A stretch of DNA of 64,000 nucleotides. It comes from Labrys wisconsinensis (GTDB taxonomy: Bacteria > Pseudomonadota > Alphaproteobacteria > Rhizobiales > Labraceae). Shown here piece by piece: positions 17,258 to 25,116 of this stretch. The notes under the pieces were generated by a model. The model had not been told where the DNA came from. It worked only from the letters and a program-made list of their open reading frames with translations, and made no database searches. The stretch covers positions 1 to 64,000 of the forward strand of contig NZ_JAUSVX010000021.1 of assembly GCF_030814995.1 (NCBI RefSeq), read 5' to 3'. A program made the position numbers and the translations under genes. The stretch's first letter is position 1, and every line of letters begins with the position of its first letter.

Positions 17258-18256
17258 ATGAGACGCAGTTTCTTCTGCATCGATGCCCACACCTGCGGAA
17301 ATCCCGTTCGCCTCGTGGCGGGCGGTGGGCCGCTCCTGCCCCATTTGCCCATCGCGGAGCGGCGCAAGGTCTTCGTGCGCGACCATGACTGGATCCGGCG
17401 GGCGCTGATGTTCGAACCGCGCGGGCACGACATCATGTCCGGCGGCATCATCTACCCCGCCTATCGCGACGACTGCGATTTCGCCGTGCTGTTCATCGAG
17501 GTGAGCGGCTGCCTGCCGATGTGCGGCGCCGGAACGATCGGCATCGTGACTGCTGCGATCGAGGCAGGGCTGGTCGAGCCGCGCGTGCCGGGACGGCTGG
17601 CCATCGAGACGCCGGCGGGGCGCGTCGACATCACCTATGAAAAGCCGGGCGACTTCGTCGAAACCGTGCGCATGTTCAACGTGGCGAGCTATCTCCACGC
17701 CGCCGATGTCACCGTCGACGTTCCCGGCATGGGGCGACTGGTCGTCGATATCGCCTATGGCGGCAACTTCTATGCGGTGGTCGAACCGCAGGAGACCTGG
17801 CCCGGGCTGGACGATATCAGGGCGGAGGAGATCGTCGGCGCCAGCCAACGGCTTCGCGATGCTCTCGCGCCCATCTGCGATCCCGTGCATCCCGAGGACG
17901 AAGGGATCCGCGGCGTGCACCATGTGATCTGGTGCGACCGCCCTCGCAGCAACGTGGCGGATGGCCGTTGCGCCGTCTTCTATGGCGACAAGGCCATCGA
18001 CCGTTCGCCGGGCGGGACCGGCACGTCCGCGCGGATGGCACAGCTGCACGGCAAGGGCCGGTTGAAGATCGGCGATGTCTACAGGGCGGAGAGCCTGATC
18101 GGGACGATCTTCGAAGGCCGCGTCGACGAGCCCGTCAGCGTCGGGCCCCATGGCGGCATCAGGCCGAGCATCACAGCCTGGGCCAGGGTGACCGGCCACA
18201 ACACCATCTTCGTCGACGACCGGGATCCCCTTGCCCACGGTTTTCAACTGGCATGA
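17258..18256 (+). CDS. Proline racemase / hydroxyproline epimerase family protein with altered active site
   Basis: A 332-residue member of the proline racemase superfamily, complete in length. The first catalytic cysteine is present (Cys89 in LPMCGAGTIG), but the neighbouring His of the usual MCGHG is Ala. The second catalytic position, Cys in DRSPCGTGT of epimerases or Thr in 3-hydroxyproline dehydratases, is Gly252 (DRSPGGTGTSARM). The product therefore cannot use the ordinary two-cysteine mechanism. It ends the cluster of DapA-like enzyme, aldehyde dehydrogenase, FAD oxidase and betaine-type transporter. A one-base dehydratase or an epimerase of an unusual substrate such as an N-methylated hydroxyproline is possible; this is inference. 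Confidence 0.85.
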   Translation: MRRSFFCIDAHTCGNPVRLVAGGGPLLPHLPIAERRKVFVRDHDWIRRALMFEPRGHDIMSGGIIYPAYRDDCDFAVLFIEVSGCLPMCGAGTIGIVTAAIEAGLVEPRVPGRLAIETPAGRVDITYEKPGDFVETVRMFNVASYLHAADVTVDVPGMGRLVVDIAYGGNFYAVVEPQETWPGLDDIRAEEIVGASQRLRDALAPICDPVHPEDEGIRGVHHVIWCDRPRSNVADGRCAVFYGDKAIDRSPGGTGTSARMAQLHGKGRLKIGDVYRAESLIGTIFEGRVDEPVSVGPHGGIRPSITAWARVTGHNTIFVDDRDPLAHGFQLA

Positions 18257-18308
18257 CCGCTGAAGGCAGCACCGGGCATCCGGCGTCGGTCCGTGCAGAG
18301 GCGATAGC

Positions 18309-18890
18309 TCAGGCGCGCGCCAGGAACGCGAGCACGCGGCTGGTGAGCAGCGCGGTCGCCTCAGCGTCGTAGGACGGCAGCGAGTCGTCGGCGAAGTAGT
18401 GCCGGTCGCCGGGATAGAGGAAGAGTGCCGCGTCCTTGGCCGTTGCCACGATGTCGCGGGCCGCGTCGATGTCGCCCTCGCCGACGAAGATCGGATCCGC
18501 GTCCATGCCGTGGATCTGGACGGGGACACCGTCCGGCCACGGGCCGATGGCCCATTCGCCGCGGATCGGCAGGCAGGAATGGAACAGCAGCGCGCCACGG
18601 GCGCCGGGCCGCGTCTGGGCGAGCTTCTGCGCCGGCAGGACGCCGAAGGAGAAGCCGGCATAGACCAGGCCGGCGGGCAGGTCGTCGGCGCAGCGGACGC
18701 CGCGCTCGCTCAGCTCTTCGAATCCGATCGTCTCGATATGGGCGAGGCCTTCCGCGATGCTGGCGAAGGTGCGTCCCTCGAACAGATCCGGCGTGTGCAC
18801 GGCGTGGCCGCCGGCTCGCAGGTCGTCGGCGAAGGCGCGCACGCCCGATGTCAGACCCTGGGCATGGTGGAACAGCAGGACCTCGGCCAT
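18309..18890 (-). CDS. Dienelactone hydrolase-family alpha/beta hydrolase
   Basis: A 193-residue small alpha/beta hydrolase starting at 18890 (MAEVLLFHHAQGL). The family nucleophile motif, normally GFCFGG with cysteine, reads GFSFGV, so serine replaces cysteine; the Asp appears in the DADPIFVGEGD region and the His in GDRHYFAD. The length and layout otherwise fit the short dienelactone hydrolase-like group in Rhizobiales. It converges on the proline-racemase-family gene with 52 bases between. Cytoplasmic ester or lactone hydrolysis is likely, but there is no pathway context to name a substrate. Confidence 0.8.
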   Translation of the reverse strand: MAEVLLFHHAQGLTSGVRAFADDLRAGGHAVHTPDLFEGRTFASIAEGLAHIETIGFEELSERGVRCADDLPAGLVYAGFSFGVLPAQKLAQTRPGARGALLFHSCLPIRGEWAIGPWPDGVPVQIHGMDADPIFVGEGDIDAARDIVATAKDAALFLYPGDRHYFADDSLPSYDAEATALLTSRVLAFLARA

Positions 18891-18985
18891 GGACAGCCTC
18901 CGGATCGGACGGTCGGATGCGGGCTCCACCACTCTACCCCATCATGGCGCGGCGAGTCGCCGGTGGCCCGCTCGATCACCAGCGC

Positions 18986-19060
18986 TCAGGCCGCGTCGGC
19001 TTCGCGGCTGGCGGCTTCGATGAGGCAGGCGATAGTGTCGAGCATGGCCGGACTTGCCAT
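18986..19060 (-). pseudogene. Duplicated C-terminal fragment of the SNF2-like helicase gene
   Basis: Read on the minus strand, this stretch encodes MASPAMLDTIACLIEAASR followed by EADAA and a stop. The helicase gene at 22033-23475 ends TAMLDAIAGIIEASSG then QADAA. The DNA also matches closely from the shared TCAGGCCGCGTCGGC onward. No helicase core lies upstream, so it is a leftover tail from a duplication or rearrangement. Confidence 0.6.
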
Positions 19061-19107
19061 GGGCTCGCCCCCTGGCGGACGTCGGGCCTTCTGATAGAAT
19101 CGCGCCC

Positions 19108-20622
19108 ATGTCGCGCCCCATCCGCTGCCTGCCGCGGCCCCGGCCAACGATCGCCGGCCTCAGTCGTCGGGCCTTGCTCGCCACCATGGGAAGCGTCTTG
19201 ATCTCACCGGCCTCATTGGCGCAGGACAGCGCCGCCGCAGGCAAAGGCGGCGATTTCGAGGAGCGCATGCAACGCATCGTCAACGGCCTGCGGCCTGCCG
19301 TCGTCATTGCCGGCGAAGCCCCGAAGAAGCTCGCGGATCGGATGAAGGAGCTGCAGGTTCCCGGCGTCAGCATCGCGGTGTTGCATGACGGCGCCATCGA
19401 GGCCCGCGGCTTCGGGTCCGTCGGCATCGATGGTCCGCCGGTGCGGCCGGAGACATTGTTCCAGGCTGGCTCGATCAGCAAGCCGGTCTCGGCGGTCGCC
19501 GCGCTTGCATTGGCCCAAGCCGGAAAACTCGATCTCGACAGTGACGTCGACCTCCTTCTCAAGAGCTGGAAGGTCCCTGCCAATCCCTACACCGACAAAT
19601 CCAAGGTCACGCTCAGGCGGTTGTTGGATCATTCGGCCGGCATAACCGTGCATGGATTTCCGGGATATGCGGCCGGCGAGGCCGTCCCCTCTCTCGTCGA
19701 GGTTCTCAACGGCGCGCCGCCCGCGAACACCGCTCCGATCGTCGTCGGCCACGAGCCGGGGACGCGGTTCCAGTATTCGGGCGGCGGCTACACCATCATG
19801 CAGCAAGTGCTGATCGACGTGACCGGCAAGCCGTTTCCGGACCTGGTTGCAGAGCTTGTCCTCAAGCCGTTCGGGATGACCCACAGCAGCTTCCTGCAGC
19901 CGCTGCCGAAAGAGGAGGCGCAATCGGCAGCAACGCCCTACCGGGCGAATGGCGCGCCGGTGCCCGGCGGTGCGCATATCTATCCCGAGCTCGCCGCCGC
20001 GGGATTGTGGACGACACCGACGGACCTCGCGCGCTTTGCCCTGGCCCTGCTCGACGCCTGGGCCGGCCGGAACACGTCCGTCCTGTCCCAGGCGACGGCC
20101 ATCCAGATGCTGACGCCCGGTTTCGGTGATTACGGGCTGGGTCTTGTCGTCCGCGGGGCTTCGCCGGATCGACGATTTCTCCACGATGGCGTCAATGACG
20201 GATTCGTGAGCTCGATGGTCGCGTTCGAGAATGGCGACGGCGCCGTCGTCATGACGAACGGCGCACGCGGCTGGGAACTGGCGGGCGAGATCATGCGCAG
20301 CATCGCCGTCGAGTATGGCTGGTCGGCCGGTCAGCCCAGGACGCGGCAGCGGATCGCGGTCGATCCGCACGTGCTGGACAGGTTGGTCGGGACTTATGAA
20401 CTGTCGCCCCAAGTCCTGATCCACGTCTCCAGGGAGGAAGGCCACCTGTTTGCCCAGGCAACGGGCCAGGATCGGTTCGAGGTTTTCCCCGAGAGCGACC
20501 GCGATTTCTTCTACAGGGTCGTCGATGCCGTCCTGACATTCGATGTCGAGAACTCGGTCAGCGCGACGCAGGTGACCCTTCACCAGAATGGTGCGGATCA
20601 CATTGCAAAGCGCGTTCAATAG
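19108..20622 (+). CDS. Serine beta-lactamase-like hydrolase, exported
   Basis: A 504-residue penicillin-binding/class C beta-lactamase-fold protein. The start at 19108 (MSRPIRCLPR) gives an export signal with a twin-arginine-like SRRALLATMGS, cleaved near SLAQ. SxxK appears as GSISKPVSA (serine about residue 132), the Tyr motif as YSGGGYTIM and the third motif as HDGVNDG. A C-terminal extension of about 100 residues with a lipocalin-like beta pattern follows the core. Such proteins are periplasmic esterases, D-amino peptidases or transpeptidase-like enzymes; the HDG in place of KTG argues against penicillin resistance as the main role. Confidence 0.88.
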   Translation: MSRPIRCLPRPRPTIAGLSRRALLATMGSVLISPASLAQDSAAAGKGGDFEERMQRIVNGLRPAVVIAGEAPKKLADRMKELQVPGVSIAVLHDGAIEARGFGSVGIDGPPVRPETLFQAGSISKPVSAVAALALAQAGKLDLDSDVDLLLKSWKVPANPYTDKSKVTLRRLLDHSAGITVHGFPGYAAGEAVPSLVEVLNGAPPANTAPIVVGHEPGTRFQYSGGGYTIMQQVLIDVTGKPFPDLVAELVLKPFGMTHSSFLQPLPKEEAQSAATPYRANGAPVPGGAHIYPELAAAGLWTTPTDLARFALALLDAWAGRNTSVLSQATAIQMLTPGFGDYGLGLVVRGASPDRRFLHDGVNDGFVSSMVAFENGDGAVVMTNGARGWELAGEIMRSIAVEYGWSAGQPRTRQRIAVDPHVLDRLVGTYELSPQVLIHVSREEGHLFAQATGQDRFEVFPESDRDFFYRVVDAVLTFDVENSVSATQVTLHQNGADHIAKRVQ

Positions 20623-21009
20623 GGAACAATCCGGGTCTTTACCGTGTCTGTTCACATGTCTCTTGTGGGCACCGGGGCGGCCATCTCGTCATGGCGGACA
20701 TTGGTCAAGCCGTCAGCCTGCCAGGCGCTTTGCGATTTGCCGGACTTGGCAAGACTCGCAAAGATGCGTCGAAACCAAGGAGTGAGAGCAAACGCGCTTA
20801 TGCATGAACGCGTTTTGCTCCAATGGCGAAAGTCTGACACTCGGGTCCCGCAGAAATGTCCGGAATCGACCCTTGAGCGACGATCGTAAGTCGGCCGCCG
20901 AAAGTCCGAGCGCGAACCTCGCCGACCGCGCCGCGCGGGACTCCGGCAACAACAGCAATCGAGCCGTCCATCAGGCCGCGTCGCTGATCTGCCCGACAGG
21001 GCCAAGGGC
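20623..21009. other. Intergenic region with imperfect inverted repeat
   Basis: About 390 bases between the convergent ends of the serine hydrolase gene and the hypothetical gene. It contains GAGCAAACGCG (20786-20796) and CGCGTTTTGCTC (20809-20820), inverted arms differing by one base around a 12-base spacer. Short reading frames here have no recognisable product. The hairpin could terminate the flanking genes or be part of a dispersed repeat. Confidence 0.45.
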
Positions 21010-21774
21010 TCAGTAGATATGCTCCAGCTGGAGGCGGAGCAGGCTGACGGACAGGTCCCAGGTCTCGTCCGCCCCGACCGTCGTCTCCACGCTCTGCGCG
21101 GGGCTGCCGACGATCTCGACCACGATCTTGTACTTCCCGGGCGGCAGATCGATCGTCCGGAGCTCGCGGGCTGTCTCGCGCGGCCAGGCCGCGATCTTGA
21201 CCGTCTGTTCGTTGACGGAGAAGACCGCATCCCCGTGGGAGGCGTTGCTGAACTCCACCTTCGCCTGGCCCTGCTTCGGCGCCAAGCCGTCCTTCTCCGC
21301 CTCGGCGCGGTCGAGGGCGACGAGCGACACGCTGGTCCCGCCGTCCTGGGCGGCGAGCTTGAGCATCGCCGGGCCCTTGGGTGAAACGAAAGCGATCGTC
21401 GCCGCTTCCGCGCTGACCACTGCGCCCGGCTGCTCCTTCCAACTGCGCTTATCGAGCTCGCGGCGATAGAAGGCGAGGACCGAAGCGACGTCGGCGGGGA
21501 CGCTGGTGTAGAGGTCGCGGCGGTACGGCCCCGCACTGGAATCGTACGCCGCGTGGTTCGCCGGCATGGGCAGATCGCTCATGCTGACCTCCTCGGCCTC
21601 GAGCTGTGTCGGCGCGGCGGAAGCCGCGTTCTCAGCCGCGGGCTTTGCTGCCGTGTCGGCGACATGCAGCAGGCGGCTGGCGTCGACCGTCCCGGCGCTC
21701 GCCACTGCGGCCCAAACGCTGGCCAGGATGACAAGGCCGAGACCCGCGATCGGCGCGGCAAGTTCGTTTCGCAT
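21010..21774 (-). CDS. Hypothetical exported or membrane-anchored protein
   Basis: A 254-residue protein I do not recognise. The start at 21774 (MRNELAAPIAG) gives an N-terminal hydrophobic segment (LGLVILASVWAAVASAG) suited to a signal peptide or anchor, then a low-complexity Ala/Glu-rich part (AKPAAENAASAAPTQ). Two folded regions follow: about 90-160, containing DVASVLAFYRRELDKRSW, and a beta-rich end with LPPGKYKIVVEIVG and a final LLRLQLEHIY. FYRRELxxRxW resembles short domains in periplasmic proteins of unknown function. It is a single gene with no linked pathway. Confidence 0.7.
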   Translation of the reverse strand: MRNELAAPIAGLGLVILASVWAAVASAGTVDASRLLHVADTAAKPAAENAASAAPTQLEAEEVSMSDLPMPANHAAYDSSAGPYRRDLYTSVPADVASVLAFYRRELDKRSWKEQPGAVVSAEAATIAFVSPKGPAMLKLAAQDGGTSVSLVALDRAEAEKDGLAPKQGQAKVEFSNASHGDAVFSVNEQTVKIAAWPRETARELRTIDLPPGKYKIVVEIVGSPAQSVETTVGADETWDLSVSLLRLQLEHIY

Positions 21775-21895
21775 GAGACAGACTCCCGTGAGGGCGGGGT
21801 TCGGGGCGGGCCAAGGACGTTCGAGAGCGCAGGCGATAGGACTATCAGGAATTTCGCGCGCGGGTTGGGCATATTGGGAAGCATGGAGATCCCCC

Positions 21896-22015
21896 ATGGC
21901 CCGACGCAGAGAGCCTGTTATCCCCGATGCGATTCTCGACCAGCTTTTGGCCGGCGTCGACGCCAAGGCCCGAAGCTCTCGGCGGCGCGGGATCAAGACC
22001 CCGCTGCGCACCTGA
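21896..22015 (+). pseudogene. Truncated start of an IS256-family transposase gene
   Basis: Thirty-nine codons beginning MARRREPVIPDAILDQLLAG, which matches the very conserved N-terminus of IS256-type transposases. After about 24 residues the similarity stops, a short unrelated tail leads to a TGA, and the helicase gene ends 17 bases later. No DDE domain or terminal repeat was found nearby, so this is the remnant of an element lost by recombination. Confidence 0.65.
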
Positions 22016-22032
22016 TCGGAGCCGGGCGTGGC

Positions 22033-23475
22033 TCAGGCCGCGTCGGCCTGCCCGCTCGAGGCTTCGATGATGCCGGCGATGGCGTCGAGCATGGCCGTGT
22101 CGTCGCCGGCCATGGCGTCCATCGAGGCCATGCGGGCGATGACGGTGGCGGCGATGGTCTCCTCCACCGTGGCCTCGGCATAGGTGTAGTAGATCACCGC
22201 CCGCTGGCCGTCGCGATGGCAGCGGCCTTCGATCTGCGCCAGCTGGATGGCGCTGTGGCGCATGTCGTGCACCACCAGCGAGCGCTCCCGGTCCCCGCCG
22301 GGCAGCTCGCCCCGGTGCAGCGAGATCGATTCCGTCACGGTGAAGACCACGGCGTCGAGCCGTCCGGTCTGGAAGGCGATGCGGGTCTCCTCGTTGGCCT
22401 CGCCCGTCCGCTCGCCGTTGATCTCGCCGACGGTCCAGCCCTTGCCCCGCAGCGCCTCCGCCAGCATGGCGCTGGTCTCCAGGAAGGCGACGGAGAGGGC
22501 GACCTGCTGGCCGTTGGCCAGCAGGTCGTCGGCGAAGTCGGCCGTGCCGGCGATGCGGATCAGGCTGGCCTTCTGCCGGAAGCGCAGGTCCGCGGCCCAG
22601 CCGGTGGGGCGGCGGGTGCTGCCGCCGGCGAGGCCCAGCTCGCGCCGGAACTCGCGCCAGGTCGCTTCGTAGAGGCGGCGGCTGGCGGCATCGAGCGCGG
22701 TCGGCGCCAGCTCGCGCTGCACCTCGGGCCAGCCGGCGATCTCCTCCGGCCGGCGGCGCAGGCCGATGGCGCGGGCGCCCTTGTAGAGCAGGTCCGACAT
22801 GACCGTGCGGTCGCGCTCGTTCGGCTCCCAGCCCCAGTTCTTCCAGCGCCCCTTGGCCCGTCCGATCCTGAGGCGCTTCATCAGCACGCGGAACTCGTCG
22901 AGGTCGCCGCCCTCGCCGCCGGTGGCGAAGGCCAGGAGCCTGCCGAGATAGGACAATTCGTGCGGCGACTGGCCGGCGGTCGCGCTCATATAGATGGTGA
23001 AACCCGCCGCCGCGGCCATCTGCCGGCAGACCAGGCCCTGCTGGGAGGCCGGGTTGCGGATGCGGTGGCTCTCGTCGATCACCACGATCGGCCAGGTCCG
23101 CTTCGGCCGGCCGTGGCGGGCCAGCTCGTTGTTCTTGGCCCGCACCGAGCGCCTCGTGCTGACGGCCGGCGGGGCCAGCAGGGACTTGGTCCGTTCATAG
23201 TTGAGGATCGTCACCGCCTTGCCGGTGCGCGGCGAGCCGGCGATCGTCCGCCGCCATTGCGGGATGGCGCCCTTGGGGCAGATGACCAGGACCTCGGTCT
23301 CGGGCATGGCGGCGACCGCCAGCCAGGCCGACAGGGTCTTGCCGAGGCCGGTGAGGTCGCCGAGCAGGAAGCCGGGGCGGCCCTCGGCCCGGGCGCGCAG
23401 CATGGCGTCGCGCGCCGCCGCCTGGTGCGGGCGCGGGACGAAGACGGGAGCATCGACAGGAGCGGAGCGGGGCAT
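22033..23475 (-). CDS. Small SNF2/DEAD-like helicase
   Basis: A 480-residue superfamily 2 ATPase. N-terminal motifs: Q-like PRPHQAAARDAM, Walker A as GDLTGLGKT (about 39-47), DESH box (VVIDESHR, about 133-140) and motif III as MSATAG. The C-terminal half has the SNF2-type motif VI, QIEGRCHRDGQRA. It lacks extra DNA-binding domains and is shorter than cellular remodellers, resembling phage-type or accessory SNF2 helicases. It lies beside an IS256 remnant, and a copy of its tail lies at 18986-19060, so the locus has been rearranged. The AlkB-like gene upstream on the same strand could share a role in DNA or RNA maintenance, but this is only proximity. Confidence 0.85.
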   Translation of the reverse strand: MPRSAPVDAPVFVPRPHQAAARDAMLRARAEGRPGFLLGDLTGLGKTLSAWLAVAAMPETEVLVICPKGAIPQWRRTIAGSPRTGKAVTILNYERTKSLLAPPAVSTRRSVRAKNNELARHGRPKRTWPIVVIDESHRIRNPASQQGLVCRQMAAAAGFTIYMSATAGQSPHELSYLGRLLAFATGGEGGDLDEFRVLMKRLRIGRAKGRWKNWGWEPNERDRTVMSDLLYKGARAIGLRRRPEEIAGWPEVQRELAPTALDAASRRLYEATWREFRRELGLAGGSTRRPTGWAADLRFRQKASLIRIAGTADFADDLLANGQQVALSVAFLETSAMLAEALRGKGWTVGEINGERTGEANEETRIAFQTGRLDAVVFTVTESISLHRGELPGGDRERSLVVHDMRHSAIQLAQIEGRCHRDGQRAVIYYTYAEATVEETIAATVIARMASMDAMAGDDTAMLDAIAGIIEASSGQADAA

Positions 23476-23523
23476 CGGCGCAACCCAGCACGAATGGGCC
23501 GAGTCCGTCGAGCCCGCATGCCG

Positions 23524-24156
23524 TCAATCCGGCTCGGTCGGAATCCCGCCGGCGATCCCGGGACGGAGCGTGCGCAGGGTGATGGAATAGCGGTGCGCGT
23601 CGACGGGCGGGATGCTGTGCTCCCATTCGTTCCGGGCCGGGCCCGTCATGACGTAGAGCGATCGGGGCTCGGCGACGATGGTCCGGCGCTGCCACGTATC
23701 GCCCTCCTGCCGGCGCAGGCGGAAGCTGCAGGGCGCGCACAGCGAGACGCCGGCGACCGCCTCGAAATGCGGCTTGTCGCGATGCCAGCCGATGCCGGCG
23801 CCGGGCCGGTACTCGTTGATCAGCACCTGGACGAAATCCGTCGCCGGCAGGCCGGCGACCGCGGCCGCCCTGTCCCGCAGCCCATGCAGGAACGGCGGGA
23901 TTCCGGCGGCCTCGACCAGCCGGCGGCGCTCATAGTCGTAGCGGTAGCCGAAGCCGACGACGCGGCGATTGGCGAGGTGGCCCTGAAAGTCGAACGGCGC
24001 GAAGGGCAGGGATTGCAGCCGGCCGACCAGCTCGGCCTCCTCGTCCGCGCCGATGAAGGCGGGCCGGTAGAGGAATCCCTGCGGCAGCGCGGGCGCGGCG
24101 CCGAAGAGATCGGCCTGGGATTCGGGCTGCGTCGCCTGCGGTCGGGAACGGGACAT
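23524..24156 (-). CDS. AlkB-like 2-oxoglutarate/Fe(II) dioxygenase
   Basis: A 210-residue dioxygenase starting at 24156 (MSRSRPQATQ). The iron site is visible as GWHRDKPHF (HxD) and the distal His in EWEHSIPPV, with the 2-oxoglutarate-binding Arg in RYSITLRTLR. A nucleotide-recognition segment with FGYRYDYERRR precedes the core. AlkB enzymes remove alkyl groups from nucleic acid bases by oxidative demethylation; short homologues like this one often repair 1-methyladenine or 3-methylcytosine. It lies 48 bases upstream of the SNF2-like helicase gene on the same strand, so the two may be co-transcribed. Confidence 0.9.
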   Translation of the reverse strand: MSRSRPQATQPESQADLFGAAPALPQGFLYRPAFIGADEEAELVGRLQSLPFAPFDFQGHLANRRVVGFGYRYDYERRRLVEAAGIPPFLHGLRDRAAAVAGLPATDFVQVLINEYRPGAGIGWHRDKPHFEAVAGVSLCAPCSFRLRRQEGDTWQRRTIVAEPRSLYVMTGPARNEWEHSIPPVDAHRYSITLRTLRPGIAGGIPTEPD

Positions 24157-24277
24157 CCGCCAGAGATAGTGCGGCGCCCGGCGGCGGCAAAGCGGGGGCG
24201 CGGCGGGCGGCGGGTCCTTCGTGCCGGAACTTTCGCCGTCGCCGCCGGTTGCAAGGCAAGGCAACGAGGGCGCAGGG

Positions 24278-24370
24278 ATGACTTTCCTTCAGATCATGGC
24301 CATGCGCGAGGACACCGCCACCGCCCTGGCGATTGGCGAGCGCTGGAGCGGGCAGGCGGGGTTGCCATGA
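24278..24370 (+). CDS. Possible 30-residue leader peptide or gene remnant
   Basis: A 30-codon frame (MTFLQIMAMREDTATALAIG onward) whose TGA overlaps the ATG of the phosphoribosyltransferase gene. GCAGG precedes its ATG by a few bases. I do not recognise it. It may be a translational leader coupled to the downstream gene, or the decayed end of an upstream gene. Evidence for expression is only the ATGA overlap. Confidence 0.25.
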   Translation: MTFLQIMAMREDTATALAIGERWSGQAGLP

Positions 24371-25077
24371 TCGGCGACGCGCTGTTCCGCAACCGGCGCG
24401 AGGCCGGCCGGCGCCTCGCCGAGGCGCTCGCCCATCTCGGCGGCGAGGACCCGCTGGTGCTGGCGCTGCCGCGGGGCGGAGTGCCCGTCGGCTTCGAGGT
24501 GGCGACGGCGCTCGCGGCGCCGCTCGACGTCTTGCTGGTGCGCAAGATCGGCATGCCCGGCCACGAGGAGCTGGCGATCGGCGCGGTGGTCGAGGGCGCC
24601 GACCCGCAGCTCGTGCTCAACGAGGCGCTGATCGAGTTCGCCCGGCTGCCGCCGGGCTATGTCGAGGAGGCGCAGGAGCGCCAGCTCGCCGAGATCGAGC
24701 GCCGCCGGCGCCTCTACCAGGGCACGGAGCCGGCCCTGCCGGTCCTGGGGCGGACGGTGATCGTCGTCGACGACGGCATCGCCACCGGCGCCACGGTCAA
24801 GGCGGCCCTGCGCGGCATCCGGCTGGGCCGGCCGCGCCGCCTCGTCCTCGCCGTGCCGCTGGCGCCGCAGGACACGCTCGAAGCGCTGGCCGGCGAATGC
24901 GACGAGATCGCCTGCCTCGCCAGCCCCGAGCCCTTCCATGCCGTCGGCCTCCACTACGAGGATTTCGGCCAGACCGGGGATGCCGAGGTCGTCCGCCTGC
25001 TCCGGCAGGCGCGCGCGGCCCGGCCGGGCAGCCGGGCGGCCGGAGCCCCCCTGGCCGCGGACGCGCGCCGGACGTAG
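24367..25077 (+). CDS. Phosphoribosyltransferase-family protein
   Basis: A 236-residue type I phosphoribosyltransferase. The PRPP-binding motif is VIVVDDGIATGAT near residue 137-149, and the N-terminal half has LALPRGGVPVG and VRKIGMPGHEELAIGAV, the markers of a group often fused or linked to dienelactone hydrolase or erythromycin esterase domains. Here it stands alone. The hood region is reduced and no base specificity can be predicted. It starts in an ATGA overlap with a short upstream frame. The C-terminal 20 residues are low-complexity Arg/Ala. Confidence 0.85.
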   Translation: MIGDALFRNRREAGRRLAEALAHLGGEDPLVLALPRGGVPVGFEVATALAAPLDVLLVRKIGMPGHEELAIGAVVEGADPQLVLNEALIEFARLPPGYVEEAQERQLAEIERRRRLYQGTEPALPVLGRTVIVVDDGIATGATVKAALRGIRLGRPRRLVLAVPLAPQDTLEALAGECDEIACLASPEPFHAVGLHYEDFGQTGDAEVVRLLRQARAARPGSRAAGAPLAADARRT

Positions 25078-25116
25078 GATGATCGTCCGGCCGCAGCAGG
25101 ATGGGACACGCGCCTC

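Noticed and set aside
20798-21442. Minus-strand frame through the gap and into the hypothetical exported protein gene
   Set aside because: It overlaps the better supported 21010-21774 gene in another frame and has no motif or ribosome site.
21553-25077. 1174-codon plus-strand frame over the helicase and AlkB-like genes
   Set aside because: Only the last 236 codons (phosphoribosyltransferase) have family motifs; the rest is an antisense shadow of the helicase and dioxygenase genes.
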